Assembly (NCBI GenBank): GCA_938035525.1
Contig: CALHOI010000013.1
Location: forward strand, 39,890 to 103,889
Direction of reading: 5' to 3'
Length of the DNA stretch: 64,000 nucleotides
Origin: an uncultured Granulosicoccaceae bacterium
GTDB taxonomy: Bacteria; Pseudomonadota; Gammaproteobacteria; Granulosicoccales; Granulosicoccaceae
In this document: positions 20,901-27,888 of the stretch, piece by piece
Numbering within the stretch: position 1 is the first letter of the stretch
Layout of the letters: each line of letters begins with the position of its first letter
Notes under the pieces: generated by a model
Database searches by the model: none
What the model saw: the letters and a program-made list of their open reading frames with translations, nothing else
What the model was told of the DNA's origin: nothing
Position numbers and translations under genes: made by a program

Positions 20901-21017
20901 TGTTTGAATACTGTCAGCTACGGTTTTTGTGGAGTTGGGCATTAAGTTATATCCTGAGCAATCTGCCATCGTTTGAGTGGCATTGGCGTGGCTTTGGTAG
21001 GGCTTGCGCGTTGTCAT
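17961..21017 (-). CDS. NAD-dependent glutamate dehydrogenase, 115-kDa class
   Basis: Catabolic enzyme: glutamate + NAD to 2-oxoglutarate + ammonia. 1018 aa, the size of the intermediate (about 115 kDa) NAD-GDH class rather than the 50 kDa or 180 kDa ones. An N-terminal regulatory half (ACT-like pieces) precedes the catalytic part with FFSGRRGSGFHIGFSDIARGG, then KDIYEGGSKM carrying the likely catalytic Lys, and KFTGGPNGDVAGNGM as the nucleotide-binding region. ATG 21017 has AAGGT upstream. It stands alone on the minus strand and converges on katG. It could remove glutamate made by neighbouring amine pathways, but that is inference. Confidence 0.88.
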   Translation of the reverse strand: MTTRKPYQSHANATQTMADCSGYNLMPNSTKTVADSIQTNLIQYRSQADVNLEWIKKEMSPYFLNLNKNEIEALTLLTLSLDKLDTFEKVTLLDRDDRMMIAQKSSLGSIYRTIAELPDIPLSYAEITTSFNSLPNSQSALEVLRCDFQLPQDPSNVQSQPATIPVARRDEIITHVKNDFPDISDERIEDVLAVFGTSNMEYVITSPPERVARVMRTYISTQINSGIFLSVEPTEYKETRISFGVTNPPHAGFLQQVLEVFQRIDIGVRRAYHLSVTNGLTPYFLATFYVKPRDKSDLHETSPLYTKLKRELYSTQITSTTAPGYATLIKSGIMSGPDSTLIAALVGFCHTNLAHNAPEVFDRDNIARAFHNNPNISLELVALFYVRFEPGLENREHNYSSKLAAVTELIENFNSGRRVIDNLRRVVFRCALSFIKHCLKSNFFVIEKHALSFRLNPQYLEELGPEFTDDLPAQRPFRITFFSGRRGSGFHIGFSDIARGGWRTVITQSSDDYANNASTLFKENYVLAHTQHLKNKDIYEGGSKMVTILNIDPRTTKEQRDQYLYKMQHAFANAFLDLFVTGENGHAKDPRVVDYYQQEEPIELGPDENMHNIMIERMARLAERRGYLLGKGIMSSKEIGINHKEYGVTSIGVIRFAEVTMKAFGIDMHKDAFSVKFTGGPNGDVAGNGMRLLLERCPKVAIKLIVDGTGALFDPDGLDKKALSQIVLQDDIEGYNPEALHPGGFILYRMQTRKEGISDVYKKLTMTDSGLEETWVSTDKFYKMFNNEIFTVNTDLFIPAGGRPETINENNADRFFDDEGVPSAKIIVEGANSFITPAARSLLQQKDVVIMRDASANKCGVISSSYEIIANLVFSDNEFLEHKAEYVNDVIDILNQMAETEALAVIRKYRELDGSQTYTEISGLLSQEINNHYERMFNYFESNPEQIKMPKQQKAMLAHMPKLIRESLEFAPRIQSNLPEKVKYAILASKLASGLVYAGDDNSLYGDIIEAQLGRVTN

Positions 21018-21140
21018 ATTACCTTAAGAAACTCAACATTGATGACAATTCCAGGATTAAAATCGATGTAGTTTTATTACTAATTTCAGACCAAGTAAGC
21101 GCTGGTATTTCGGACAATATTAATGTCTCTGTGTGCAGTT

Positions 21141-21179
21141 CTGATCTATGTATGCATTAACAGATCAGCTTATTTTTTT
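21141..21179 (+). terminator. Hairpin plus T-run on the plus strand
   Basis: CTGATCT and AGATCAG pair over a 14-base loop and are followed by CTTATTTTTTTA. It has terminator form on the plus strand, yet no annotated plus-strand gene lies upstream (the nearest one is katG, which has its own terminator). It might stop antisense or small-RNA transcripts arising near the GDH start. Confidence 0.45.
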
Positions 21180-21186
21180 ATGTAAC

Positions 21187-21285
21187 TTAGCGGCTCGTGC
21201 TGTCACTGATTTCTTGCTGCGATTTTGCAGCCTGAGCAGGTGAGGCAATACCCAGTTGCGTAACCTCTGTCGCTACTTGACCCAT
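21187..21285 (-). CDS. Possible 32-aa micro-ORF
   Basis: ATG at 21285, TAA at 21187-21189. The peptide starts MGQVATEVTQLG, is polar, Ala/Gln/Ser-rich, without a membrane segment. AAAGAGAAA lies a few bases upstream as a weak ribosome site. No similarity recognised; coding status is doubtful and rests only on the start, the weak RBS and its isolation from other genes. Confidence 0.25.
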   Translation of the reverse strand: MGQVATEVTQLGIASPAQAAKSQQEISDSTSR

Positions 21286-21463
21286 TCGGTTTCTCTTTTT
21301 AGATTCGCTTTATTGCATTGGAGGCTTGTAACCGGCTCAAGTCTGCACAAGCTGCTCGCCGGTAACACAATAATTCACATTCACTCCAGGTAGCAATTAA
21401 AGCGTCAAAATTCGGTATAAACCGCCTTTTTCTGGCCCAAATCCGTGGTGATAGTCGTATCGC

Positions 21464-21510
21464 TGGCGTGTGGTTACAAGGTGGCGTGTGGTTACAAGGT
21501 GGCGTGTGGT
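21464..21510. repeat. 18-bp tandem repeat, 2.6 copies
   Basis: TGGCGTGTGGTTACAAGG occurs at 21464 and 21482 without change, followed by 11 bases of a third copy. It lies about 150 bases before the SdrD-like gene and is not in a convincing gene. Confidence 0.9.
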
Positions 21511-21658
21511 GGCACAAATGTGGCATGCGCTACCGATACGTGCTAGCCCGGATTTTCTGACTTCACTTAGTTGAGGATTTTCTGGATGGTACTCACATTA
21601 ACTATTATAGCCACGATCAGTTGTTGTATGGACCGTGTCTTCAAAGACGGACAACGCG

Positions 21659-23959
21659 ATGAAGAAAAATTTCTACCTGCCAATGACAGCAAGTCTGTTG
21701 TTGGGTTCCTTTATGGTTCATTCACCAGCAAGTGCATCGTCACTGGTTGTGGATGATCTTTTAACTGCCTCTAATTTGACAACGCCATGGCAAGAGTGTG
21801 GAACAGACTCTCTGGCGATCGATGTTTCTAACCTTGATGCCGGTGGGTGTGCATTTCGCACAACACCTGCTGAGCCTGGTGTGACTTACAGCATGACTTG
21901 TGGAGTACAGGTAGTTAAATACGCAAGTATTACATTGGCCTTCCTGGATGCTGACGACAACACATTAGCAACAGAGGTCACCGAAGTGTTTGAGCACGTT
22001 TCTGGCGCTTACACAGCAACATTACAAGCACCGGCGGGCAGCGTTACAGCAGCCATTGGTATTTATGGTGAGCCGGGCTCTGCATTCCAGGACTGCGTTC
22101 TGGTTGATGTCGACCCTATGCCCGAACCTACAAAAGGATCCATTGCAGGTAGCACTTGGTTTGATGAGAGCGGTGACTCTGTCTTTGACGGTGTAGAGAG
22201 TGTTATTTCAGGTACACCGGTATCACTGATTTTTGAAGGCTCGATTCTGGACCAAACAACAACCGATGCCAATGGCCAATATTATTTTGGTAATCTGGAT
22301 GTTGATGCCTGTTATACCGTTAGCTTTGGCGCTGTAGACAGCACTGTAGAGCTTGGTGCTACCGGTTCTGACAATGATGCTGGCGCCAACGGTGTGACTC
22401 AGGACATCTGCTTAACAGAACTTGATGCAGATATCGTTGATATTGACGCTGCATTTGTTGCAGTTCCTCCGCCTGAACCACCAGCAGATCTGACCATCTG
22501 TGGTGTAGCCTGGGTAGACGTTGACGGCAACGGCATGTTCGATGGCAGTGACTCAACACTGTCGCATGTAGATGTTCAATTAATCGAAGACGGTGTTGGA
22601 CCAATTGCTACTCAAGCCAGTAACGCTAACGGCAACTACGCGTTCGCTGATTTAACCGAAGGCAGCTACTCTATTCAATTTTCGATTCCTGATGGTCATG
22701 AGCCTACAGTAAGTGCAGGTAGTGCAGCCGCTGGTAAAAGCTACATTGGTGATACCGGCGCAACACCTGTTTTCAGTCTTGTCGCGCCTGAGTCATCTGA
22801 TGGCACTGCTTGCACCATTGAAAATGTTAATGGCGGCTTTTTCGAGCTACCTGTAGCGCTGGAACCTACCGTTGCTAATGACGACGAAGTAACCCAGGAA
22901 GTTGGCACCGACTTTAACGTCGCTGTGCTGGATAACGACGATGCCTGTGACGGCGTTTACGAGCTTAACCTGTTGGGTCACAATGTTCCGGGAAATGTTT
23001 CTATTAATACTGAAACGAATGAATTTCTCGTCTCCAGCACACAAGAAGCGGGTACTTACTCAATTGAATACGGAGTACGGGGTAACTGTGGTTCTTATGA
23101 CACAGCGACTGTAACCGTCGAGTTAACTGAACCACCGATTGTCGTTCTGCCTGATGCGCCAGATGCACCTGTATGCCGTATCGAAACCGGTGGTAACAGT
23201 AGTAACGGTGGCGTTGACGTATTTAACGTGAATGAAAATGGTTTTAGTGCTCAGTACAACATGTACGACAGAAACAAGAACTTGGTAGTAACAGTTGATT
23301 CTGATGACTACACGCACAAAATCTACATTGGTCAGAGCACCAGTCAATGGCGTCAGCCGTACATTGGTAGCTGGGAAATTGAATGGAACGGTACAAACTA
23401 CGGTTACTATCAAGTTTCTATTTTCTATGTATCAGCACTTGAAAATGGTGTGGAATCAGCACTCACAGAGTGTGATCGTACTTTGGTATCACCGATTGCT
23501 TTAGATCTTGACAACAAGGGTCGGATTCAACGCATTAATGGTGAGTTCGAGGTTGACTTAAACAATGATGGTATTAACGAAGCCCTAAGCCAATGGTTTG
23601 CACCATCTGCTGGCATATTGGTTACCAGCGGCGCTAGTGGCCAAATCAGTGGTCACCAGTTGTTTGGAAATGTGCCTGGTGTTTATACAGACGGTTTTGC
23701 CGAGTTAGCCACTTTGGATGTGAATAAAGATGGTCTGCTTAGTAGCAACGAGCTGGATGGTTTAGCCATCTGGAATGATCTAAACAGCAATACAGTTGTT
23801 GATGCTGGTGAGATGTCTAGCCTGGTCGATCATCAAATTGTTAGCCTGGGGTTACGTCACTATAAGTTTATGTCACGTGCTACAAAATCCAACGGAAAGA
23901 GCATTCTGATGGAAGATGTTTGGTTACCTCATGCACCTATGGCGGCCTTATCCAAATAA
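21659..23959 (+). CDS. Exported SdrD-B/RTX-like multidomain protein
   Basis: 766 aa from ATG 21659, where a signal peptide begins (MKKNFYLP, hydrophobic core, cut near SPASA). Order: an N-terminal four-Cys module (WQECG, GGCAF, MTCGV, QDC; about 30-148) like those at the end of the GH114 protein; two SdrD-B/Cna-B-type beta domains (GSIAGSTWFDESGD, then TICGVAWVDVDGNG); a cadherin/Ig-like unit (ANDDEVTQEVGTDFNVAV); a Cys-bearing beta segment; and a C-terminal region with calcium-loop repeats (DLDNKGRIQ, DLNNDGINE, DVNKDGLLS, DLNSNTVVD) as seen at the end of RTX-type toxins. Probably a secreted or surface protein that binds calcium. No autotransporter or LPXTG-like anchor seen. Confidence 0.8.
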   Translation: MKKNFYLPMTASLLLGSFMVHSPASASSLVVDDLLTASNLTTPWQECGTDSLAIDVSNLDAGGCAFRTTPAEPGVTYSMTCGVQVVKYASITLAFLDADDNTLATEVTEVFEHVSGAYTATLQAPAGSVTAAIGIYGEPGSAFQDCVLVDVDPMPEPTKGSIAGSTWFDESGDSVFDGVESVISGTPVSLIFEGSILDQTTTDANGQYYFGNLDVDACYTVSFGAVDSTVELGATGSDNDAGANGVTQDICLTELDADIVDIDAAFVAVPPPEPPADLTICGVAWVDVDGNGMFDGSDSTLSHVDVQLIEDGVGPIATQASNANGNYAFADLTEGSYSIQFSIPDGHEPTVSAGSAAAGKSYIGDTGATPVFSLVAPESSDGTACTIENVNGGFFELPVALEPTVANDDEVTQEVGTDFNVAVLDNDDACDGVYELNLLGHNVPGNVSINTETNEFLVSSTQEAGTYSIEYGVRGNCGSYDTATVTVELTEPPIVVLPDAPDAPVCRIETGGNSSNGGVDVFNVNENGFSAQYNMYDRNKNLVVTVDSDDYTHKIYIGQSTSQWRQPYIGSWEIEWNGTNYGYYQVSIFYVSALENGVESALTECDRTLVSPIALDLDNKGRIQRINGEFEVDLNNDGINEALSQWFAPSAGILVTSGASGQISGHQLFGNVPGVYTDGFAELATLDVNKDGLLSSNELDGLAIWNDLNSNTVVDAGEMSSLVDHQIVSLGLRHYKFMSRATKSNGKSILMEDVWLPHAPMAALSK

Positions 23960-23988
23960 GCGAGTACCATTAACTAAAAGGTTTTATT

Positions 23989-24483
23989 ATGAAATTTACA
24001 AATAAAAATGTGGTAACCGGGATCGCTTTAACTGCCTCACTGTTACTGGCCGCCTGTGGTGGTTCCAGTGGTGATTCGGGTAGTGGTGCCAGCAATGTCA
24101 TAGTATCTAATGACTTTGCATTCCCTGCTGTTACAGATGGGGCTGGTATCGAGAAACCAACTGGGTCAGCTCCTGAGTTTTCAGCTCGGCGCACCATTAG
24201 TAAAGGTGCAGGTAGCCCGATTCAGTACGGAGACCCCGTCGTACTAAACTACAGCATGTACAGTTGGTCTACTGGCGAATTGGTTGATTCAACCGATACG
24301 CTCGACGAGCCATTAACCGTGCGTGCTGGCGTTACTACGGGTGTACCTGAATACCTGAGTAAATCACTGCTGGGTCGCCAGATCGGTGATCAGCTGCAGC
24401 TTGTTTTTGAGCCGGGCATGGAAGATCTTCCAGCTTATCTCGATAACAGCGATGCGTATGTATTGGTTGTCAGTGTGCTCTAA
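23989..24483 (+). CDS. FKBP-like lipoprotein
   Basis: 164 aa. Clear lipoprotein signal with lipobox LAAC and a GGSSG spacer, so it should be anchored in the envelope. The C-terminal ~95 residues resemble an FKBP-type prolyl isomerase fold: GDPVVLNYSMYSWSTGELVDST at the start and an IGDQLQLVFEPG segment later, but several active-site aromatics of FKBP are not obvious, so isomerase activity is uncertain. It follows the SdrD-like gene after 29 bases on the same strand, with AAAGG upstream of the ATG, and is closed by a strong terminator; a folding helper for the large exported protein is a reasonable guess. Confidence 0.75.
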   Translation: MKFTNKNVVTGIALTASLLLAACGGSSGDSGSGASNVIVSNDFAFPAVTDGAGIEKPTGSAPEFSARRTISKGAGSPIQYGDPVVLNYSMYSWSTGELVDSTDTLDEPLTVRAGVTTGVPEYLSKSLLGRQIGDQLQLVFEPGMEDLPAYLDNSDAYVLVVSVL

Positions 24484-24515
24484 CAGTGCAATTGTCAATT
24501 TGACATCGTTATAAC

Positions 24516-24547
24516 GAAAAGCAGCACAGTAATGTGCTGCTTTTTTC
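24516..24547 (+). terminator. Rho-independent terminator after the FKBP-like gene
   Basis: AAAGCAGCACA, loop GTAA, TGTGCTGCTTTTTT: an 11-bp perfect stem ending in a T-run. It separates the SdrD/FKBP pair from the amine-oxidase-like genes. Confidence 0.95.
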
Positions 24548-24568
24548 GTTTAATTTACCTCAATCAAA

Positions 24569-25240
24569 ATGTCCAGGCTTTTTATATTATTAGTTAATCG
24601 CCTTGCCAACGTGGCATGTATGGCCTTTGCGCTAGCGAGTCTGTGTGCGCAAGCGGGGTGGCAACAAAGCCTGACCAGCGCTGAAGTGCAAGCACTAGAG
24701 CAATCAGTAAGCAGTACCAGGACGCAGCGGCGCGCTGCCAATAGACTAAGTTCTGGTTCTGGTTCATTAGATTTGGAAGTACTGCTAATTGAGCTTCAGG
24801 AAAAAAAATCTGAATCCGAAAATTCTCCTCGCATGGCGGAAGTTTTTGTATTCGACTACGCGACTGCCACTACCAGTGTGATGTTGCTAGCGGTAGATAC
24901 CCAGGAAATCATTAGCTCGCAGCCTATTAATAATATCCACCTACCGCTTAATGAGCGGGAAGTTGCCGAGGCTTTACGTTTGCTTTTGTTAGACGAGGAG
25001 CTTATGACTGCCTTGCAAAAGGAATACGAAACGCAACAAGGTAAAGTTCTGGAGAGTCTGGATCAAGTGGATATGAAGGTATCCATCTGGAATCCAGGTG
25101 CTGGCAGGGTTGCGTCACATGAGTGCAATCAAGCTCGATGCGCGCTAGTTTCGCTGTTTACTATAAACCATTATAACTTCTCAGTAGAGCCGGTTGTTAA
25201 TTTGGCTACCGGCAATATTAGTCTTGATATGGTGCAATGA
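24569..25240 (+). CDS. Exported protein resembling the N-terminal (N2/N3) domains of copper amine oxidase
   Basis: 223 aa with a signal peptide cut near AQA-GW (residues 28-31). The mature part reads like the N3 domain that precedes the catalytic domain of copper amine oxidases: PLNEREVAEALRLLLLDEELMTALQ corresponds to the LTxEEFxEAExLVKxxPxVQxAL helix, KVSIWNPGAG to the VDPWSAG turn, and NFSVEPVVNLATGNISL to the YARPIEGLVxVVDLxT end. The next gene (a catalytic-domain homologue) starts at 25237 inside its stop (ATGA). The similarity is my reading of the pattern and would need a profile search. It may supply, in trans, the domain missing from the two downstream proteins. Confidence 0.6.
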   Translation: MSRLFILLVNRLANVACMAFALASLCAQAGWQQSLTSAEVQALEQSVSSTRTQRRAANRLSSGSGSLDLEVLLIELQEKKSESENSPRMAEVFVFDYATATTSVMLLAVDTQEIISSQPINNIHLPLNEREVAEALRLLLLDEELMTALQKEYETQQGKVLESLDQVDMKVSIWNPGAGRVASHECNQARCALVSLFTINHYNFSVEPVVNLATGNISLDMVQ

Positions 25241-26439
25241 ACACACGCCTTATAGCAATCCTTCTGCCTTTAGCCCAGGGTCTGGTGGTGGGAATGGCTT
25301 TTCTGTATGCATCTACTGGTTTATCACAAACCTGTGCTGGCCATTCGATCACGCACCAATTTGAATCCGGTGCGCGTTGGCAAATGTGCTGGCATGTCGA
25401 TGATCGTGCTGGTTTAACCTTGAGTGATATTGCTTATGGGCCACCCGAGGAACCTACTAGAACAGTTCTCAAATCTGCTTCAGTTGCTCAAATCCTATTG
25501 AAATACGATGAGGACAGGGTTGCTAGTCACGTGCTGGCGGGGAGTGGCTTGGGGTCATCGAATCATGTATCGGCTAATGCTTCGAGTTGTGTCGATGGTA
25601 CTGTGCACAATGGAAATAGTAGTTCGGCAGTTTGTGTCAAAGTTAAAGATAAAAATACCATGACGAGCTTGCGCAGAAGCGTATCAAAAAGGCGTCATGA
25701 GCTTTCCCTTTACGCAAACTCTGAGGTTGGCGCACACAGTTTTGAACAGGTATGGCGATTTAGTGAAGATGGTGAAATTACGCCAGCCCTTCGGTTTGGT
25801 GGTGAGCTTGAGCGGTTTACCCAACAAGCACAGTATGGATCTGTTATTAACACCCAGGGAGTGTTGGCTGCAAATGCCAGTTTTTTATACACATGGCGAC
25901 TGGACTTCAATATAGCCGATACCGCTAAAAATGATCTGGTTGAACAAATTGAATTCATACCACATGAGACTAATGTGGTTCGGCGTTCTATAGATACCCG
26001 TTTACTTGAAGTTGAATCCTTACATAAGGTTAATCGAGATCGTTTTCGAGGATGGTTAATAAAAGATGCTGAGATCTTTGCAGGCAGTAGTGGCATTACG
26101 CGTATTGGCTATTATCTTGACCCACAGGTTTCTGGTTTCGACTTTGTTAGTCGAACAAATAACTGGGCAAACTTCGATTTGGCCGTGACGCGTCAGCGTG
26201 ATTGCGAATGGCTGGCATCAGGGAATGCAACTGAAGATACCGAGTGTGGTGACAACCTGGATGAATTTATGAATGGAGAATCTTTGAGTGGCGAGGATGT
26301 GACGCTATGGTTTAGCCTGGCCAGAGGATTTGTGCCAAAGGCTGAAGATTATCCTGCCATTAGCACCAGGGAAGCCAGTTTCAAACTTATTCCATTTGAC
26401 TGGTCCGCTTCAACGCCGTTTAGTGCACTGGAAGAATAG
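25237..26439 (+). CDS. Copper-amine-oxidase-like protein lacking all catalytic residues
   Basis: 400 aa, exported (signal peptide to about residue 31). It keeps the catalytic-domain scaffold of copper amine oxidases: FESGARWQMCWHVDDRAGL, SVAQILLKYDED, VWRFSEDGEITP, WRLDFNIAD, FDLAVTRQRDCE, SGEDVTLWFSLARGFVPKAEDYP. But the residue for the TPQ cofactor is His167 (VGAHSF instead of VGNYDY), the copper HxH pair is A214/F216, the third ligand is F365, and the Asp base of the YxD motif is lost. The reading frame is intact and the signal peptide good, so it looks like a maintained pseudoenzyme, perhaps a partner of the next protein. It lacks the N-terminal domains of the family. Confidence 0.7.
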   Translation: MNTRLIAILLPLAQGLVVGMAFLYASTGLSQTCAGHSITHQFESGARWQMCWHVDDRAGLTLSDIAYGPPEEPTRTVLKSASVAQILLKYDEDRVASHVLAGSGLGSSNHVSANASSCVDGTVHNGNSSSAVCVKVKDKNTMTSLRRSVSKRRHELSLYANSEVGAHSFEQVWRFSEDGEITPALRFGGELERFTQQAQYGSVINTQGVLAANASFLYTWRLDFNIADTAKNDLVEQIEFIPHETNVVRRSIDTRLLEVESLHKVNRDRFRGWLIKDAEIFAGSSGITRIGYYLDPQVSGFDFVSRTNNWANFDLAVTRQRDCEWLASGNATEDTECGDNLDEFMNGESLSGEDVTLWFSLARGFVPKAEDYPAISTREASFKLIPFDWSASTPFSALEE

Positions 26440-26444
26440 CTAAC

Positions 26445-27806
26445 GTGCTCATTAGAATCGCCATACTTTTACTGCTTGTCTTGTCAGTCACACCGCGATT
26501 GGCGCATGGCAATCTGGATTGTCCTGTTGAGTATCAGATTAGCGCCCAGTTTGAAAATGGCGCCGCGTGGAAAATGTGCTGGGACTCGCGCAAACGAGAG
26601 AACATTGTGCTCAGTGATGTGCATTTTCAACCTCAGGGAGCGCCGCTTTATTCAGTGTTTAACACCTTGCGCCTCTCGCAGTTGCATGTTAGCTATGACG
26701 ACAGTAACGTAACCTATAACGATATCACTGAGTTTGGTTTGGGCGGTGGATATGTAGTTGAATTGAAGCAGGAAGATTGCCCGGGCGGACAGTTAATTGA
26801 AATTGGAGGGCTTAATCGTCTGTGCACCTTAATGTCCAGTGAAGACGACAGCTATAAAACACCTGACGAAACACGTCAATCGCAAAGCATCAGTATTTTT
26901 TCAGTGTCGCAGGTGGGTTCTTATGCTTATTTGGTTACGTGGAAGTTTTTTGCAGATGGTTCAGTGGAGCCCAGCGTTGGCGCGGCGGGTGCGCTACAGC
27001 GATCGTCTGATCACTCGCATTCGCATCACGGCCGAACCCTGGAAGATGTTCCGGATAAGTCGTGGCTCTCACACACGCATAACTATTATTGGCAAATTGA
27101 TTTTGATCTGGGTGATGATCCTAACAATGATGTTGTATCAGAGCTGGAGTTTGTGACAGGCAAGGATGGTCGTAGAGCATTGAGTAAGACACCTTTACGC
27201 GTCGAGGCTGCCAGAACCATAAACCCTAAAACCATGACATCATGGCTAATCAGTGACGGAGACCATAAGTCTGGCCTTGTTGCGGGGTATTTGATAGAAC
27301 CGCAAAACTATGGCCATAAAATGGTAAATAAAGTCACTGACCCCTATACTGAGTTCGATTTTTTTGTTACCAGGCAAAATGATTGTGAGCGCTTTGTCAG
27401 CGAAAACGCGAAGTATTACCCGGAATGCGAAGAAGATATACTCCAGTTTGTCAATAATGAAAGTATCAATGGAGAAGATATCGTGCTGTGGCACCGTATT
27501 TCGTTTCACCATGTTCCCCGAAATGAAGATCGGCATGTCATGCATTCACATTGGGATGGGTTCGTTATGCAAGCCAGGAATCTGCATGCACAAACGCCAG
27601 GGCACAGTGGAGTAGAATCCGATCAGGTGCTTGCAGCAATTGCCAGCACAGATATCCAATCTGATGCGGTTGTGCAAAATAAAGAAACGGAGATTGGTTG
27701 TAGCGTCGTTGGTAATCGCCATAGTAGTCGTGATGTTGGCTTGCTGGCGCTTATGCTACTAAGTTTTTTATGTTTAAGGCGTGGCCGAATTACTTTAGTG
27801 GATTGA
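26445..27806 (+). CDS. Copper-amine-oxidase-like protein with conserved active-site residues and C-terminal sorting tail
   Basis: 453 aa; GTG start five bases after the preceding stop; signal peptide to about residue 22. Same scaffold as its neighbour, but the key residues are there: Tyr160 at the TPQ site (VGSYAY; the usual Asn before and Asp after are Ser and Ala), copper ligands H210 and H212 (SHTHN) and H356 (FHHVPR), and Y91-x-D93 (YNDITEFGLG) matching the gate Tyr and base Asp of the family. Only the catalytic domain is present (families normally run 640-760 aa). The end has Cys419, a hydrophobic helix (432-443) and RRGR, a Cys/TM/Arg sorting signal. Likely a periplasmic or surface amine oxidase; activity is unproven given the altered TPQ motif. 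Confidence 0.68.
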   Translation: MLIRIAILLLLVLSVTPRLAHGNLDCPVEYQISAQFENGAAWKMCWDSRKRENIVLSDVHFQPQGAPLYSVFNTLRLSQLHVSYDDSNVTYNDITEFGLGGGYVVELKQEDCPGGQLIEIGGLNRLCTLMSSEDDSYKTPDETRQSQSISIFSVSQVGSYAYLVTWKFFADGSVEPSVGAAGALQRSSDHSHSHHGRTLEDVPDKSWLSHTHNYYWQIDFDLGDDPNNDVVSELEFVTGKDGRRALSKTPLRVEAARTINPKTMTSWLISDGDHKSGLVAGYLIEPQNYGHKMVNKVTDPYTEFDFFVTRQNDCERFVSENAKYYPECEEDILQFVNNESINGEDIVLWHRISFHHVPRNEDRHVMHSHWDGFVMQARNLHAQTPGHSGVESDQVLAAIASTDIQSDAVVQNKETEIGCSVVGNRHSSRDVGLLALMLLSFLCLRRGRITLVD

Positions 27807-27815
27807 TTTCGCGCT

Positions 27816-27888
27816 TTCAGTAGTTAAGTGCGTTCAGTAGTTAAGTGCGTTCAGTAGTTAGGTGCGTTCAGTAGTTAGGTGCGTTCAG
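27816..27888. repeat. 17-bp tandem repeat, four copies plus part, over the stop of the DUF1932 gene
   Basis: TTCAGTAGTTAAGTGCG (A/G variant in copies 3 and 4) begins at 27816, 27833, 27850 and 27867, with TTCAG of a fifth. Copy 4 contains the TAA stop (27875-27877) of the minus-strand gene, so each copy repeats the last codons ERT-stop of that protein downstream of its end. Confidence 0.93.

Larger units (their letters stand above)
21018..21658. other. 640-base intergenic region with hairpin, possible micro-ORF and tandem repeat
   Basis: Lies between two divergently transcribed genes. It holds the NAD-GDH promoter side, a hairpin with T-run (21141-21179), a possible 32-codon reading frame on the minus strand (21187-21285) and an 18-bp tandem repeat (21464-21510). 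The region 21511-21658 must contain the promoter of the SdrD-like gene; no clear boxes seen. Confidence 0.6.

Noticed and set aside
21299..21526. 75-codon minus-strand frame with HTPPCNHTPPCNHTP repeats
   Set aside because: The repeats come from the 18-bp DNA repeat; no RBS, no match to the downstream area, composition not protein-like.
25237..26439. Calling the degenerate amine-oxidase-like gene a pseudogene
   Set aside because: The reading frame, signal peptide, overlap with the upstream gene and scaffold residues are all intact; only active-site residues changed.
27816..27888. CRISPR array
   Set aside because: Units are 17 bp and directly adjacent with no spacers; no cas genes in the window.
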